Positions 21,718-38,011 of a stretch of DNA of 64,000 nt are shown one piece after another. The stretch's first letter is position 1, and each line of letters opens with the position of its first letter. The position numbers were made by a program, and so were the translations under genes. A model generated the notes under the pieces. It searched no databases, was not told the origin of the DNA, and saw nothing but the letters and a program-made list of their open reading frames with translations. This DNA is from Telopea speciosissima (lineage: Eukaryota > Streptophyta > Magnoliopsida > Proteales > Proteaceae): the NCBI RefSeq assembly GCF_018873765.1, contig NC_057925.1, forward strand, positions 12,783,568-12,847,567, written 5' to 3'.

Positions 21718-22314
21718 GTGCACATTAGGATCAAAATGATAAAATAGATATTTTAATATACAAATAAAAGCCTAGCGACTTTAAAGGCTTAAACCCTATT
21801 CCTTCTTCCATGGAGATTGAGTCTCTAATTACCAGGTTCGATCGGCTGATTCTCTGTTGGCTTTAGTATCTATCATGAAGGTGCTTTTTTTTTTTTAAAA
21901 TTCATGAAGAAGCCTCTCTTACAAGCGAATGTATGTGATCTCTTCAATAAGGTGAAGATATATGGTTGATAGAGATTATTAATAAGTCCATGAAGGGCAA
22001 TGATCAGTTGTACCGATGTAATGATCGTATTAATTAAAATGGCACATGTGACGTCATGTTCTATCCTATATGATGAGGATGAGGATGAAGATAATTTCGA
22101 TCTTGTGGGTATGCTGAGCAATCACGAGGGCGAGTTAGGGTTGAAATTTTTAGGCTAGGGGTTAGGGTCAGGCTGGACCAGGGTTGAGGCTTCACGCTAA
22201 GCCCGGCCTAGTGTTAGGTTATGCTTTACAATTTATTGATTATTGCAATTTTTGTTTAGTATCTAAATATCTATTGATTTACAAAAAAATAAATAAATAA
22301 ATAAAGGCTAATTA
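21718..22314. other. Intergenic, nothing recognised
   Basis: Contains a short Asp-rich frame but no recognisable gene. Confidence 0.35.
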
Positions 22315-22735
22315 TCTACATTAAAAGGGATTAAATCAGTTATTTATCTAATTATTGCTAATGATATTTGAAAACAGAATTTTAATTTGATACAGTAGTG
22401 AAATCAGATATGGCCAGCTTGAGTTCCCAAAGAAAAAATTGTCATCGAGACATCAGTCAAAAAAGAACCATATAATATGTTTTGATTTTTTTTGTTTTAA
22501 ATTGAGAAGGCCAAAATAAGGGATGAAATCAGATATAAATAGTAGTTAGTCGTCCGTAATTATGGTTAATTATAATTAGAAATAGAATTTTAATTAATTT
22601 GGTACATTATTAGTGAAACGAATGTTTTAGTTTTCCCATACATGAGCATGGCTAACGAAATAACAGGAGGTAATTAAGCTAATTGAAGCCAGATATATAA
22701 ACTGAAGATATGACCTTATAATTTTACCATTTCAG
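22315..22735 (+). repeat. Upstream region of the subtilase, copy 1
   Basis: Sequence from TTAAATCAGTTATTTATC through the block ACCTTATAATTTTACCATTT is found again at 31107-31415 and 37475-37600. The second copy is interrupted by a copia element. The segment ends about 130 bp before the subtilase ATG and presumably held the promoter. Confidence 0.8.
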
Positions 22736-22865
22736 GTCCCTCTCTCTCTCTCTCTCTCTCTCTCTATGCTATGTAATTATATATAGAGATGATGATAAAG
22801 GCTTAATTCATTCAATGTCATAGAGGGTGAATGAGAGAACATTTGGAGTAGTGTAACAACCTTCA

Positions 22866-26272
<3,407 letters not shown>

Positions 26273-26553
26273 GGAAATATTACAAGATTACTTAAAATTG
26301 AGTTTTTCTTTTCCAAATTACTCAACCAATCTTTTTTTTTTTCTAATTAAAGTGCTCCAAATAAAGTTTGATATTACAAACTTACCCAAAACAGTGCACC
26401 TCTCTACCCAATTACAATTTTTTTTTAAACATTTTGACCCTCTTTCCTTCCTCACTCTCCCATTCAGAGCTCATGCACAAGAACTGCCGTTCTTTACGTC
26501 AACCAAACTCAAAACCATCCTATTTGTGTTTTTGCAAATTCGGATTCCCCATT
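26273..26553. other. Intergenic, 3' flank of the subtilase pseudogene
   Basis: AT-rich with T-runs; the two plus-strand open frames here are low-complexity and not convincing. Confidence 0.35.
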
Positions 26554-29500
26554 TTTTTGCTAGAAATCAGCAGAGGAAATTTATATTAACATCAAATCAA
26601 CTGAATTACAGAGTTGTCAGATAACTAGTCCACCTACGGCTTAGCCATTAGTAGAAAAGCATCCAACCAATCAGCAAATTACAAGAATATGTATCTTGGT
26701 CTTTTTAAGGCTTCCCACGTAATTTCACTCATTATGAAACTCGGGGGACTTTCCCACACATTGCTAGACGAAGTAGAGGCTGCATGATTTGCAAGCCTAT
26801 CCGCCACTGTGTTCACGTCCCTGAAACAGTGTGTAACTTTCCAAGTGATGCTATCAAGGTATCTCTTGTAGTGCCACCATCTTTGTTGAAATATCCATGG
26901 AATACGCTGCTCTGTTATGCAGCTCACTACAGCTAGAGAGTCACATTCCACCTATAGGTTTTCCACATGCAAGGACATCGCATGGTGGATTCCTACAAAG
27001 AAAGCTTCAAATTCAGCATAGAAATTTGTTCCCACACCTGCATAGCTCGCAAAACATCTCATGGGATTACCCTCATGATCACGAAGAACACCTCCCGCTC
27101 CTGTACGCCCTGGATTGCCAAGAGAACACCCACCTATATTTAGTTTTACCTCCTCCTGGACAGGGGAAGCCCAACTCAGTTCGATAATCCTTTGCTGCTG
27201 GTATGGCTGTGCCTTCAAATGCAAACTTCTTGATAGGGTCAACTCAGAAACCGACCTCACATATATAGGGATTAGCATATAGAACTCAGCCAAAGACGAT
27301 AGCACCTGCCTAATTACCGACCCATGTGAAGCAGCCCTATTCTCAAACCTTCTTTTGTTTCGTTCCTTCCATAACTGATATGGAATCAGAATCGCTAAGG
27401 GCAGCCATGCCTTTTGCAACAATATAGTCCTTGCCTTCCTTTTCCACCAAGAGAATAGCTCCTCCATCAAAGGAAAACCCTCCCACCTTACCTCAAACCG
27501 CATAAGAAGCTCAGTCCATATCTTTACACTGAATTCGCACGCAAGAAACAGGTGATGTACTGACTCTTGCTCTTTCCTGCACAAGTCACATCGAGAAACC
27601 AATGGCACCTGCCACTTCCTTACAAGGTCATCTGATGGCAGGCAGTTCCACGCCAATCGCCAGCCAAAAGTAGAAACACGAGGCTGCAATCCCTTCAACC
27701 ATACCACCCCTACCCAACTTTTCAAAGCCGCCATTTGCCTGAGACCTTCCCAAGCCGATTTCACAGTGAACAACCCCGATTCCATCAAGGACCAGATCCT
27801 CTTATCCTCCCTCATCACCGTTGGCAGTTTAATTGACTTTATTTGCTCACAAACAGCACCCAAAAGAGGAGAAGTTACCCTAGGCATGCACTAGCTTCCC
27901 TCTTGAATAAAATCCGCCACACATGCCCTCAAGTTCCTAGATATCTGTGCATTATCATCAAGCAGGTCCACAATTCTGTTATCCCCCACCCAACGATCAT
28001 ACCAGAAGCTGATGGAGGACCCATCCCCAATGACCCATCGTTCCGCTTCACCCACAAACGACCATACCTTTCTCAACCCAGGGAGTATGGAGGAAGATTT
28101 CAGCCTGCGCAGCGACCCATCATGCTTCATGAACCTCCCTCTCAGGAACCCTCCTAGACCTGAGTTGTCCGTCTTAATGAACCAACCTAGCTTAGCTAGG
28201 AGGGCTAGGTTGATGTCCCTAAGCCGGCGAATACCCAAACCTCCCTCCTTTCTAGGCTTACACACTGCATCCCACCTGACTGTGATTGCCCTTGCCAACT
28301 GCGCCTCCCCACTCCAAATAAAATTATGCATCCATCTCTCCATAATAGATAGCGATGATGCTGGCCACAGGTACACTGAGAAATTGTGAATCGGCATACT
28401 GCTAATAACTGATCTCACCAACTCCACCCTTCCTGCCATCGAAAGCAAACGCCCCTTCCACCCTGCCAGTCTCTCTTTAATTTTATCAATCAAGGGAAGT
28501 ACCAACTCCCTCTTAACTCTCCCCTGGAAGATCTGAACACCCAGGTAACGGGTTGGAAAAGAGCATTCTGGAATCTACAGGACCTCCTTGATGCGCAGCT
28601 TCGTCCCTAGTGGCAATCGACCCAAAAAAAGTTTACTTTTTTCCAGGTTAAATGCTTGCCCAGAGTATTCATGATACATCCCCAAAAAACCCTTCAATTT
28701 CTTTACACCTCGCAAATCCACATTCATAAAAATGAACAGATCATCAGCAAAAAGAAGATGAGAGGGCATTTATACCTTCCTCGGACCCGGGATGCCCTTA
28801 AGAAAGCCTTTATGTCTGAGTCCCTACAGTACCCGACACAGCACTTCCTCCGCCAAGATGAACAACATAGTAGAGAGCGGATCTCCTTGACGAAGCCCCC
28901 GTTTCACTCCAAAAAAACCCACCGGTCCACCATTAATCAAGATAGACAACCTCGTAGAATCAAGAATCTGATGGATCCAGTGAATCCATTTCGCATGGAA
29001 CCCAAATTTCTCCAGGACATAAAATAAGAATTGCCATTCCAGTGTGTCATAAGCCTTTTGTACATCCAGCTTAAGCCCCAAGCTTCCCCCAAAACTTTTT
29101 GCCTTCATCATATTTGTCAGCTCCGATGCAACCCCAATATTTGAGAAAATAATTTTCCCCTTCTGAAATGCTCCCTGTTCTTCTGAAATCAACTTTGGAA
29201 GTAGAGGCGCCAATTGAGAAGCAAGAATCTTAGGAATGAGCTTAAAGACGAAGTTGCCAAGACAAATAGGTAAAAATCGCCCCACTTTCCTAGCATTCTC
29301 CACCTTGGGAATGAGAGTCAAAAAATTGCAATGTACCCCTCTTGTGACTATTCATTCTTTAAAAAAATTCTGAATGGCTTTACAAACCTCATGGCCCACT
29401 ATGCCCCAACAAACTCTGAAAAACGCACCTAGAAAGCCATTTGGGCCTGGCGCACTAGAGGGATCCAGGTCCATCAGTGCCTGCCTGATCTCATCCTCTT

Positions 29501-30252
29501 AAGGAACCGCCACCAAAATCTCATTATCAGCTGGAGAAATTAACGTCGGAATCACAGAAAGGAGTTGATCATGCTGAACCGATACCCCTTTCTTATGAAA
29601 GGCTTCAAAATGGCTTACCACCTGCTGCCCTATCAACATGCTATCAGTTACTACCACCCCTGCATCAGTATGAAGCTCACGAATGAGACTCTTGGCCCTA
29701 TGAATCTTAGTTGATAAATGAAAGTACTTAGAACACCGGTCCCCATGCTTCAACCACTTCTCTCTCGACTTTTCAGCCCAAAGCTTTTCCTGCAGTCCCA
29801 CTGCTGCTTCATAATCCCTTCTGGCATTAATCTCCTCCTCAAATGACACATCATCAGCCTCCTTTGTATCCATCTGATCCTGTATCTCTTCCAAGCAAGC
29901 TCGAGCTCTAGCCACCTCTAGGTTCACATGAGGGAACACCCTTCTAGCCCACTCACGAAGTGGGTTCTTCAGCCTTTTTATTTTCTGCACCACAATAAAC
30001 ATGGGCGTTCCCCTCACTGGCACCTCCCATGAAGCTCTCACCACCTCCTGAAAATCTGCATGCTCTGTCCAAAACCAATTCATCCGAAAGGGTGCATTTT
30101 GCGGCCGAGGCACATCATTGCAATCCACTAATAATGGGGCATGGTCCGAATATCCACTCACTAATACCTTCTGTGCACTGCCTGGGAATGATTCTAACCA
30201 ATCCTCATTACAGAAGCCACGATCAAGAACCGCTCTCACATTGCCGCTCCCC
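26554..30252 (-). mobile_element. LINE (L1-type), 5'-truncated, minus strand
   Basis: The 3' end is GCTGATTTCTAGC plus seven A (26554-26566 in minus orientation), the same as the remnant at 3842. The 5' end stops inside the endonuclease domain at about 30246, the usual result of incomplete target-primed reverse transcription. AATGGGG occurs just upstream of the 5' end and directly after the tail, a candidate 7-bp target-site duplication. ORF1 and most of the endonuclease are missing. Confidence 0.85.
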
Positions 30253-30254
30253 AT
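26679..30254 (-). pseudogene. LINE ORF2: endonuclease end, reverse transcriptase, zf-RVT, RNase H
   Basis: Reading from high to low coordinates. The C-terminal endonuclease has the SDHAPLLV motif (about 30140). Reverse transcriptase is at 29.5-28.6 kb, with SEEQGAFQKGK, LDVQKAYDTLEW, GLRQGDPLS and the catalytic FADDLFIF (about 28745). The thumb and linker region follows to 27.9 kb. The zf-RVT domain has CDLCRKEQESVHHLFLAC (about 27570). An RNase H-like domain at 27.1-26.7 kb carries EFEAFFVGIHHA, ECDSLAVV and the final VADRLANHA. Stops near 29498, 29350, 28823, 28780, 28574, 27890 and 26951 split it into six or more frames. The sequence still aligns end to end as one polypeptide, so decay is moderate. 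Confidence 0.9.
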
Positions 30255-30308
30255 TGAACTTTGACACTATTTACCAAAATGATTTGATCTTCTTGTAGAA
30301 AATAGCAA

Positions 30309-30680
30309 TCATAAGCCCCCCTCCTTTTTTTTTGTTGAAAAATAGACTTTTAGATCTTTCCATCCATATAGGGCTCGTGGTCTAATTCCTTCAGAATTGA
30401 TATAGGTATCATCATGAAGTTGACCCAAAATTGTTGAATGCAATTGTTGTTGTTCAATGGCATGGGCTCTACTTGCATGGGATTTAAGATAGATTTGGGC
30501 CATCTTCGCTTGAAGTATTTTGAATCTTCTAAGGCCTTTGGGGTGGTCCAATTTGTTGTAGGCATGACCAACTATGTACTTGTTGGCTTTATGATGGGCT
30601 GCATCAGTCTCCAAATCCTTGGCTAATGAAATACCTCTCCCAAGGGCTCTAAATTTTGCCTCATAGTAAGATAAATAGGC
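30309..30680 (-). other. Exon-like open frame of unknown origin
   Basis: On the minus strand a 123-codon frame starts just after an intron-acceptor-like CTAGTAG at 30681 and ends at a stop at 30309. The protein is helical, basic and even in composition (AYLSYYEAKFRALGRGISL, KANKYIVGHAYNKLDHP, RALYGWKDLKVYF). I do not recognise the family. It lies immediately upstream of the truncated LINE, so it may be a fragment of a host gene or of an older element. It lacks an ATG, and I see no neighbouring exons. Confidence 0.4.
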
Positions 30681-31106
30681 CTACTAGTTCATAAATTGTT
30701 TACAAAATTAATTCCAGAAATTATACTGAAACAATCAATTTAAGAAAATAATTTTCATGAATTAACTCGGTTAAACCACTCAACATATACTCGGGTTAGG
30801 TCAAATGTTTAGCAGGGTCGTCAGATCACAGGTTCTGGTTGTCGGGGTTGGATTGGGTCGTTACCCACTACATTAACTGCCAACACAATAAAAAAAACAC
30901 TATATAAAATATGGGAGAGGGTTTCCTACACTGCCCGAGTATAGTTTCAAGCGAATGACGGAACTCCCTTTGGAATCTGACAATAGGGGAGGGGCATTTA
31001 TAACATACCACCCCCTCACATGAACAGTGATATGTTAGAGGGGGTGTGCAATTTCATTTTTGAGCTGGCATTGTGGATAACTTTTGCCCATAAAATATCA
31101 TGATTT
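30681..31106. other. Intergenic with a semi-palindromic element
   Basis: At 30990-31060 the blocks ATACCACCCCCTCACATG and GATATGTTAGAGGGGGTGT are imperfect reverse complements around AACAGT. This is possibly another small foldback element. Nothing coding. Confidence 0.4.
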
Positions 31107-31415
31107 TTAGACATTAAAAAGGATTAAATCAGTTATTTATCTAATTATTGCTAATGATATTTGAAAACATAATTTTAATTTGGTACAGTAGTGAAATCAG
31201 ATATGGCCAGCTTGAGTTCCCAGAGAAAAAATTGTCATAGAGACATCAGTCAAAAAAGCACCATATAATATCTTTTGATATTTTTTTGTTTTAAATTGAA
31301 AAGACCAAAATAAGGGATGAAATCAAATATAGATAGTAATTATTCGTCTCTAATTATAGCTAAGTATATTTAAAAACAAAATTTTAATTAATTTGGTACA
31401 TTATTAGTGAAATCA
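31107..31415 (+). repeat. Upstream region of the subtilase, copy 2 (left part)
   Basis: Matches 22315-22615 at most positions, including TATGGCCAGCTTGAGTTCCC and the TTTGGTACATTATTAGTGAAA block. The rest of the copy resumes at 37475, on the far side of the copia element. Confidence 0.8.
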
Positions 31416-31514
31416 GGCCATATTACTAGTGAAATCAGGATATGGTCACCTTGACTTCCATATACCTGCTTGACATATACCTAAACTCTAGCTAGCTAGC
31501 ACTCTACCAGTACT

Positions 31515-32253
31515 TGTTAGATAGATGCAAAAAATTGAGAGATTAAATAAATACTTTGTTATTTTGGGAAAAGTGCTTTAGTCCCACATCGGAAAACTAC
31601 AAGAGTTATAAATGGTATTTATTATATTACCTTCTTTATCTCTTGAATTAAACCGAAAAAGGAAGACATTCTACGGTGTATATGCGAGGACGGGACACCG
31701 AAGGAATAGTGACCCAAGACTTTTGATCGCCTGTAACACACCGGGGATGCACACGCGCACGCGTGGCATGGGCAGTGGGCTGTAGAGGCATTAGTGGGTA
31801 TGCACGTACTTAGCATTTTGCACGCTTGCATTGCGATGCAAGCGATTTGATCTGGTATGTTGATTTTTTGAAATGATCAGATCCGTCGGATTAGAAGATC
31901 CTACGGTCACGTTTGATAGAATATGACTGTTGTGAATAGGTTCATCTGCTGGTTTAATCTGGACCGTTAGATCGGATGGCAATCGATCTAATGGTCTAAA
32001 TACAAAATGAATAGATATGTCTATTCAGAAGAGGTGCTCCACTTCTATGAAATAGAAGTACTGTGTTCAAACAAAATATCTCTCTCTCTTGCAATTCAGT
32101 AACTCTAAAAAAGGAGTTCTGTGTTTTATTTTTATTACTTTGTTGATTCCTGAAGGTGAATTTGTCGTGTGGGGCAAATGTCTCCTTTAAGATAGCGAGA
32201 TCGCGTTCAAAGCAATTTGAAGTTTCCTTCTTCAAACAGAGTTTTTTCTAACA
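31515..32253 (+). repeat. 5' LTR of the 31.5-kb copia element, 739 bp
   Basis: TGTTAGATAG to TTTTCTAACA. A TATA box (GTTATAAATGG, about 31614) lies downstream of the block TTTAGTCCCACATCGG. It differs from the 3' LTR mainly by a segment of about 43 bp at 32181-32223 that the 3' LTR lacks, plus scattered substitutions. Confidence 0.9.
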
Positions 32254-32310
32254 ATTTAAAGGAGATATTTTGTTACCATAGAAGGAGGATTAGACAATGC
32301 TGCTTTGAAG

Positions 32311-35300
32311 ATGATGACGTCCTCAGACTTCGTCAAACTCGAACGTTTTGACGGCACCAACTACACCTGCTAGCAAGATAAGATGGTGTTCCTGTTGACT
32401 CGTCTGAAGATCTTTTATTTGCTAAGTTCTGCGTTGCAACCATTGCCAGAACCGACTAATAAGGACACTAATGCTGTGAAGAAAGAAAGAAGTAAGCGTG
32501 AAGAAGATTAGTTAATCTTCAGAAGATATATTCTAAATAGTCTCTCAGATCGTCTCTATGATTACTACAAGCCAATCAAGTCACCATATGAAATTTGGAA
32601 ACAGATTGAAGAGAAATACAGAACTGAGAAGCTAGGTATGAATAAATTTCTGACTATGAAATATTTTGAATTCAGTATGAGTGATGGTATCAGTATTATG
32701 GATCAATTTCATGATCTTCAAGTTATAGTGGGAAAACTCCGTGATCTTGAAATCATAGTTTCTGATTTACTCTAAGTGGGGGCGATTATATCTAAACTTT
32801 CCCCCAGTTGGAATGATTACAGAAAGAAACTTCTTCATATGACAGAAGATTTGTCTGTTGGACAACTCGAAAAGCATCTACGAATTGAGGAAGAGAATAG
32901 AATTCGTGATGGCTTGGTCATTGGTTTTAAAGTGAACACTGTTGAACAAAGTGGAGTTAAAAAGTTTCATAAGAAACTAAAGATCAATAAGAAGGGAGTT
33001 TTCAAGAATAGCAGCAAAGACAAGAAAGACAGAGCATGTTTTCATTGTGGAAAAAAGGGTCATTACATTCGTGATTGCAAGTATCGGAAGAACAATAGTA
33101 TTTCAAACAAAGTAAATGTTGCTGAATCTGCACCACAAGTCTAGTCGCAATGATGGAAATTAGTATGATTACTAAATTGCATATGACTAGTGTGGTGAAA
33201 TCTCAAGATTGGTGGCTTGACTCAGGAGCAACGGTCATGTGTACAATGACAAGATACAGTTCAAGACCTTTGAGGATATTGCAGGACAAGATGTTCTAAT
33301 GGGGAATCACAATTCTGCTAAGGTCCGTGGAAAAGGAAGTATTGAGCTGCAATTTACTTCTGGGAAGAAATTAAAGTTAATGAATGTGTTGTATGTTCCA
33401 GAAATTCGTAAGAATTTGGTCTCTACTAGTGTGCTTTGCAAGCATGGTTTTAAAATCATTCTTGAGTCTGATAACATGATATTGCCCAAGGGGGGTGTCT
33501 TTGTGGGAAAGAGTTATTCTATTGATGGGATGTTCAAGCTCAGTATTAATAAGATGGTTTCTAGTTCTACTTACTTGATTGATTGTTCTTCTGATTGATG
33601 GCATGCTCGTTTAGGACACTTGAATCTTAGATACATGAAAAATATGTCAAAACAAGGTTTAATTTCTTATAAGCATGAAAATAAAAATAAATGTGAAGTC
33701 TGTGTTCAGTCAAAAATGGTTAAGAAGCCTTTTCCAAATATTGAGAGAAATTCACAAATTTTAGAATTAATATATTCTAATATTTGTGAAATTAATGGCC
33801 TCTTAACTAGAAGAGGAAAAAGGTACTTTATAACCTTTATAGATGATTGTACAAGATTTTCACATGTATTTTTATTGAGAACTAAAGATGAAACCTTTGA
33901 CATATTTAAAAGATATAAAACAGAAGTAGAAAACCAAAAGGATAAAAGGATTAAAATCCTTAGAAGTGATAGAGGTGAAGAATCTTTTTCCAATGGTTTT
34001 TCTGCATTTTATGAAGAACATGGGATAATACACCAAAGGTCTGCACCCTATACACCTCAGCAAAATGGCATAGCTGAAAGAAAAAATAGGACACTTGTTG
34101 ATATGGTAAATGCTATGTTATCAGGTGCTAGTTTGTCGAATAACTTGTGGGGTGAGACATTAATAACTGCATGTCATATAAGTAATATGATTCCTTCTAA
34201 GAAAATACAATCAAGTCCATATGAGTTATGGAAAGGAAAGAAGCTTAACATTGGATATTTTAAAGTGTGGGGGTGCTTAGCCTTTTATAGAACACCAGAT
34301 CCTAAAAGGACAAAATTAGGTCCTAGAGCACTTAAAAGTGTGTTCGTGGGATATGCTAAAAATTCAAAAGCATATAGACTTTTGGTTCTGGATTCTAACA
34401 TAATTGTTGAATCAAGAGATGTGGAATTTATAGAGAATAAATTCATCAATGAATCAAAATCTGAAGAGGTATCTATTCAGACACCATCTTCTATTTTGGA
34501 GTCTAGTGGTCACACTAATGTGGAAACTCAACCATCTCTTAGTTTGAAAAGAGATTCGAGTGTGATTAATGAACCCAAAAGAAGTCAACGAGTTAGAAAA
34601 GAAAAGGACTTAGGTCCGGATTTTATTTCTTCACAAGCTCTTGTTTTTCTTATGGAAGGGAATAGGGAAGTTATTCTAAATGAAATACCAATAGTATTCA
34701 GTTTAGAAGATGATCCTAAAACATATAGTGAGGCTATGTGTTCAAGGGATTCAACTTTCTGGAGAGAGGCTATAAATGATGAGATGGATTCCATAATGTT
34801 TAATGGCGCATGGGTGCTAATTGATTTACCTCAAGTATCTAAACCCATAGGTTGTTGTGGATATTTTGAAGGAAATTGAATATAGATATATGGATCTATC
34901 CAAAAATTTAAGGCAAGGCTAGTTGCTAAAAGTTTTAAACAAAAGGAAGGCATTGACTATTTTGATACATATGCACCTGTTGCTAGAATAATGTCCATTA
35001 GAGTGTTATTTGCCTTAGCTTCATTATATGACTTATGTGTTCATCAGATGGATGTTAAAACAGCATTTTTAAATGGTGATTTAGATGAAGAAGTTTATAT
35101 GGAACAACCCAAGGGTTTTGTTCTATCTGAAAATAATAAGAAAGTCTGTAAATTAGTTAAGTCATTGTATGGCTTAAAACAAGCGCCAAAATAATGACAT
35201 AAAAAATTTGATCAAGTAATTTTGTTAAATCGTTTTAGGCATAACAGTGCAGACAAATGCATATATTCTAAGTTTACAGACACATATGGTGTAATAATAT

Positions 35301-36208
35301 GCCTCTATGTCGATGATGTGTTTATTTTTTGAACTAACTTAGTTGGTATACTTAAAACTAAAAGGTATCTTACTTCAAAATTTGAAATGAAAGATTTAAA
35401 TGAAGTGGACACTATTTTAGGAATTAAAATAAAGAAACATAGTGAAGGGTTTGCTTTATATCAGTCAACATTATATTCAGAAAATGATAGAGAAATTTAA
35501 GTTTCTTGACATAAAAGAAGCAAGCTCTCCTTATGATTCTAGTTCTAAAACAAGCGATCATTCAGGTAGGGCTGTGGTAAAGCTTGAGTATGCTAGTGCA
35601 ATTGGAAGCCTAATATACGCAATGCATTGTACAAGACCTGATATAGCTTTTGTTATTTGCAAACTTTCGAGATACATTAGTAATCCTAGTGTGGATCACT
35701 GGAAAGTCATTGGTCGAGTTTTTGGATATCTTAAGAAGACTATGAACTTTGGTTTGTTTTATAGAAAATTTCCAGCAGTGTTAGAGGGATACTCGGATGC
35801 TAGTTGGATCACTAATAGAGGTGATAATAAATTCACATCTGGATGGATTTTTACACTAGCTGGTGGAGCCATATCTTGGGCTTCAAAGAAGCAAACTTGT
35901 ATCTCACATTCAACCATGGAGTCTGAAATATGTTACTGAATATAAAGTTGTGGCCACAACCGATGCCAGCTATTTTTCTGTACTTTGATAATGAAGCCAC
36001 TATGTCTAATGCTTATAGTAAGATCTACAACGGAAAGTCTAGACATATAAGCTTAAGACATGAAAATGTTAGACAATTGATACGAGATGGTATAGTTACC
36101 ATTCTATATGTGAAGTCTAACAATAATTTAGCGGATTCTTTTATGAAAAGGCTACCTAGGGAGCTTGTAGAAGATACATCCAAAGGAATGGGTCTGAAAC
36201 CCTTATAA
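32311..36208 (+). pseudogene. copia gag-pol polyprotein, disrupted
   Basis: Gag starts MMTSSDFVKLERFDGTNY at 32311 and has stops at 32370, 32509 and 32774. Its knuckle is CFHCGKKGHYIRDC (about 33037). Protease carries WWLDSGAT (about 33212) and is followed by a frameshift. Integrase has its finger (HARLGHLN, CEVCVQSKM) and core (FIDDCTRFS, RSDRGEE, GIAERKNRT). RT has MDVKTAFLNGDL and YVDD (35306-35317). RNase H has [11 protein letters not shown], and the polyprotein ends LPRELVEDTSKGMGLKP. Stops occur at 33596, 34877, 35192-35197, 35331 and 35937, among others. The integrase frame (33620-34879) is still open over 419 codons. Confidence 0.92.
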
Positions 36209-36743
36209 TCACCAGTAGTGGGAACCCAACCTTATGAATAAGGTTTAATAGGTAATAACAAACTATTGCTACGTGATTGTAAAAAACATTGAAATTAATA
36301 GTCCTAAAGGTGTCAATGTCGTTAACTGTTATGAGTTGAGGATAACTTCTATGAAGTTTTAATAAGGTTTTTGTAAAGTAAGAGTATCTACAATAATAGA
36401 GATACTAAAGAATAACCTACCTATATGAATACTGAAATGGTGACGTTTCTAAACAAGAATTTAGGGTTTATTCTTGTAAGTGTTCATGAATTCAGGATAG
36501 AGCACAGGGCCGTAAGAGTGCTACTATGTTAAAGATTTTGATATAGAATCAATCATAGTTGTGTGTGTAGTATTTTTGATTTTAATATTTGTAAGAATTG
36601 GTTTAATGCTAAGTCAACCACATTCTACATTACAACTCTGAAATACTTACACTAATTAAAAGTTTAATGCCAAGCCAACCTTTTCGTATACATAACTATG
36701 TAGTTAGAGATATTAAGATGTTTATTACAATCTAGTGGGGGAT

Positions 36744-37439
36744 TGTTAGATAGATTGTAATAAAATGAGAGATTAAATAAATACTTTGTTATTGTGGAAA
36801 AAGTGCTTTAGTCCCACATCGGAAAACTACAAGAGTTATAAATGATATTTATTATATTACCTTCTTTATCCCTTGAATTAAATAGGAAAAGGGAGACATT
36901 CTACGGTGTATATGCAAGGATGGGACACTGAAGGAATAGTGACCCAAGACTTTTGATCGTCTGTAACACGCCGGGGATGCACACACGCACGCGTGATGTG
37001 GGCAGTGGGCTGTAGAGGCGTTAGTGGCGTACGCACGCACTTAGCACTTTGCACGCTTGCATCGCGATGCAAGCGATCTGATCTGGTACGTTGATTTTTT
37101 GAAATGATCAGATCCGTCGGATTAGAAGATCCTACGGTCACGCTTGATAGGATATGACTGTTGTGAACAGGTTCATCTATAGTTTAATCTGGACCGTTAG
37201 ATCGGATGGCAATCGATCTAATGGTCTAAATACAAAATGAATAGATATGTCTATTCAGAAGAGGTGCTCCACTTCTATAAAATAGAAGTACTGTGTTCAA
37301 ACGAAATATTTCTCTCTCTTACAATTCAGTATCTCTAAAAAAGGAGTTCTGTGTTTTATTTTTATTGCTTTGTTGATTCCTGAAGGTGAATTTGTCGTGT
37401 GGGGAAAGTTTCCTTCTTCAAACAGAGTTTTTTCTAACA
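36744..37439 (+). repeat. 3' LTR of the 31.5-kb copia element, 696 bp
   Basis: Same ends as the 5' LTR (TGTTAGATAG, TTTTCTAACA). The internal deletion of about 43 bp follows GTCGTGTGGGG. Confidence 0.9.
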
Positions 37440-37474
37440 ACTCTCCTGATTGTCACCAATTCTAATCTCCAAAC

Positions 37475-37600
37475 GAATGTTTTAGCTTTCCAATATTGGC
37501 TATGCTTGCCCCTAGTGATCCAACAAGATTCCAGGAGGTAATTAAGCTAATTGAAACCAGATAAATAAACTGAAGATATGACCTTATAATTTTACCATTT
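37475..37600 (+). repeat. Upstream region of the subtilase, copy 2 (right part)
   Basis: Matches 22613-22735, including AACGAATGTTTTAG, AGGAGGTAATTAAGCTAATTG and ACCTTATAATTTTACCATTT. It is followed by CT microsatellite in both places. No subtilase coding sequence follows here. A 14-bp block just after the 3' LTR (ACTCTCCTGATTGT, 37440-37453) also occurs in subtilase exon 1 at about 22916. Confidence 0.75.
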
Positions 37601-37747
37601 CAGCTCTCTCTCTGTATAGATAGAGATTGATACTGCCTCTCTCTCTCTCTCTCTTCTTATTGGTGAAGCCTTCGAGGGCAGCTTATCTAGTTAACACCAG
37701 ACTAGTTCAAGGATACAACATAGAGTTTCAAAGCAAAGGCTCAGCTC

Positions 37748-37786
<39 letters not shown>

Positions 37787-38006
37787 AAAACTAATGGTAC
37801 AAAGTGCAAATCTATAAGACTCTGGCTATGAGAGAAAAAAAATAATACTGTGGACAATATTTACAAGAGCTACTCTCTCAAACCAAATGAAATTATAGTT
37901 TGGAACAGTAGTTAACAAAATAGCAAAAAAAACAAATGAAACTTATGTTTTATTTAGAAAGGAAAGGGGTAACCAAGGCCAGTTTAGTCTTATCATTCTG
38001 AATAGT
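37601..38006. other. Intergenic with CT and CA microsatellites
   Basis: CT runs at 37639-37653 and 37748-37763 and a CA run at 37764-37787. Nothing coding. Confidence 0.6.
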
Positions 38007-38011
38007 ATTTT

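Larger units (their letters stand above)
31515..37439 (+). mobile_element. Ty1/copia retrotransposon with two LTRs
   Basis: Two LTRs (31515-32253 and 36744-37439) enclose gag-pol in the order gag, protease, integrase, RT, RNase H, which is the Ty1/copia order. A polypurine tract (AGTGGGGGAT, 36734-36743) precedes the 3' LTR. The sequence after the 5' LTR (AATTTAAAGG) is not the common Met-tRNA site. I found no clean 5-bp duplication: ACTCT follows the 3' LTR, and ACTCT also occurs ten bases upstream of the 5' LTR. All frames are broken. The element interrupts the second copy of the subtilase upstream region. Confidence 0.9.

Noticed and set aside
31501..31514. ACTCT as target-site duplication of the 31.5-kb copia element
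   Set aside because: ACTCT follows the 3' LTR directly but lies ten bases away from the 5' LTR, so the match may be chance; I left the duplication unresolved.
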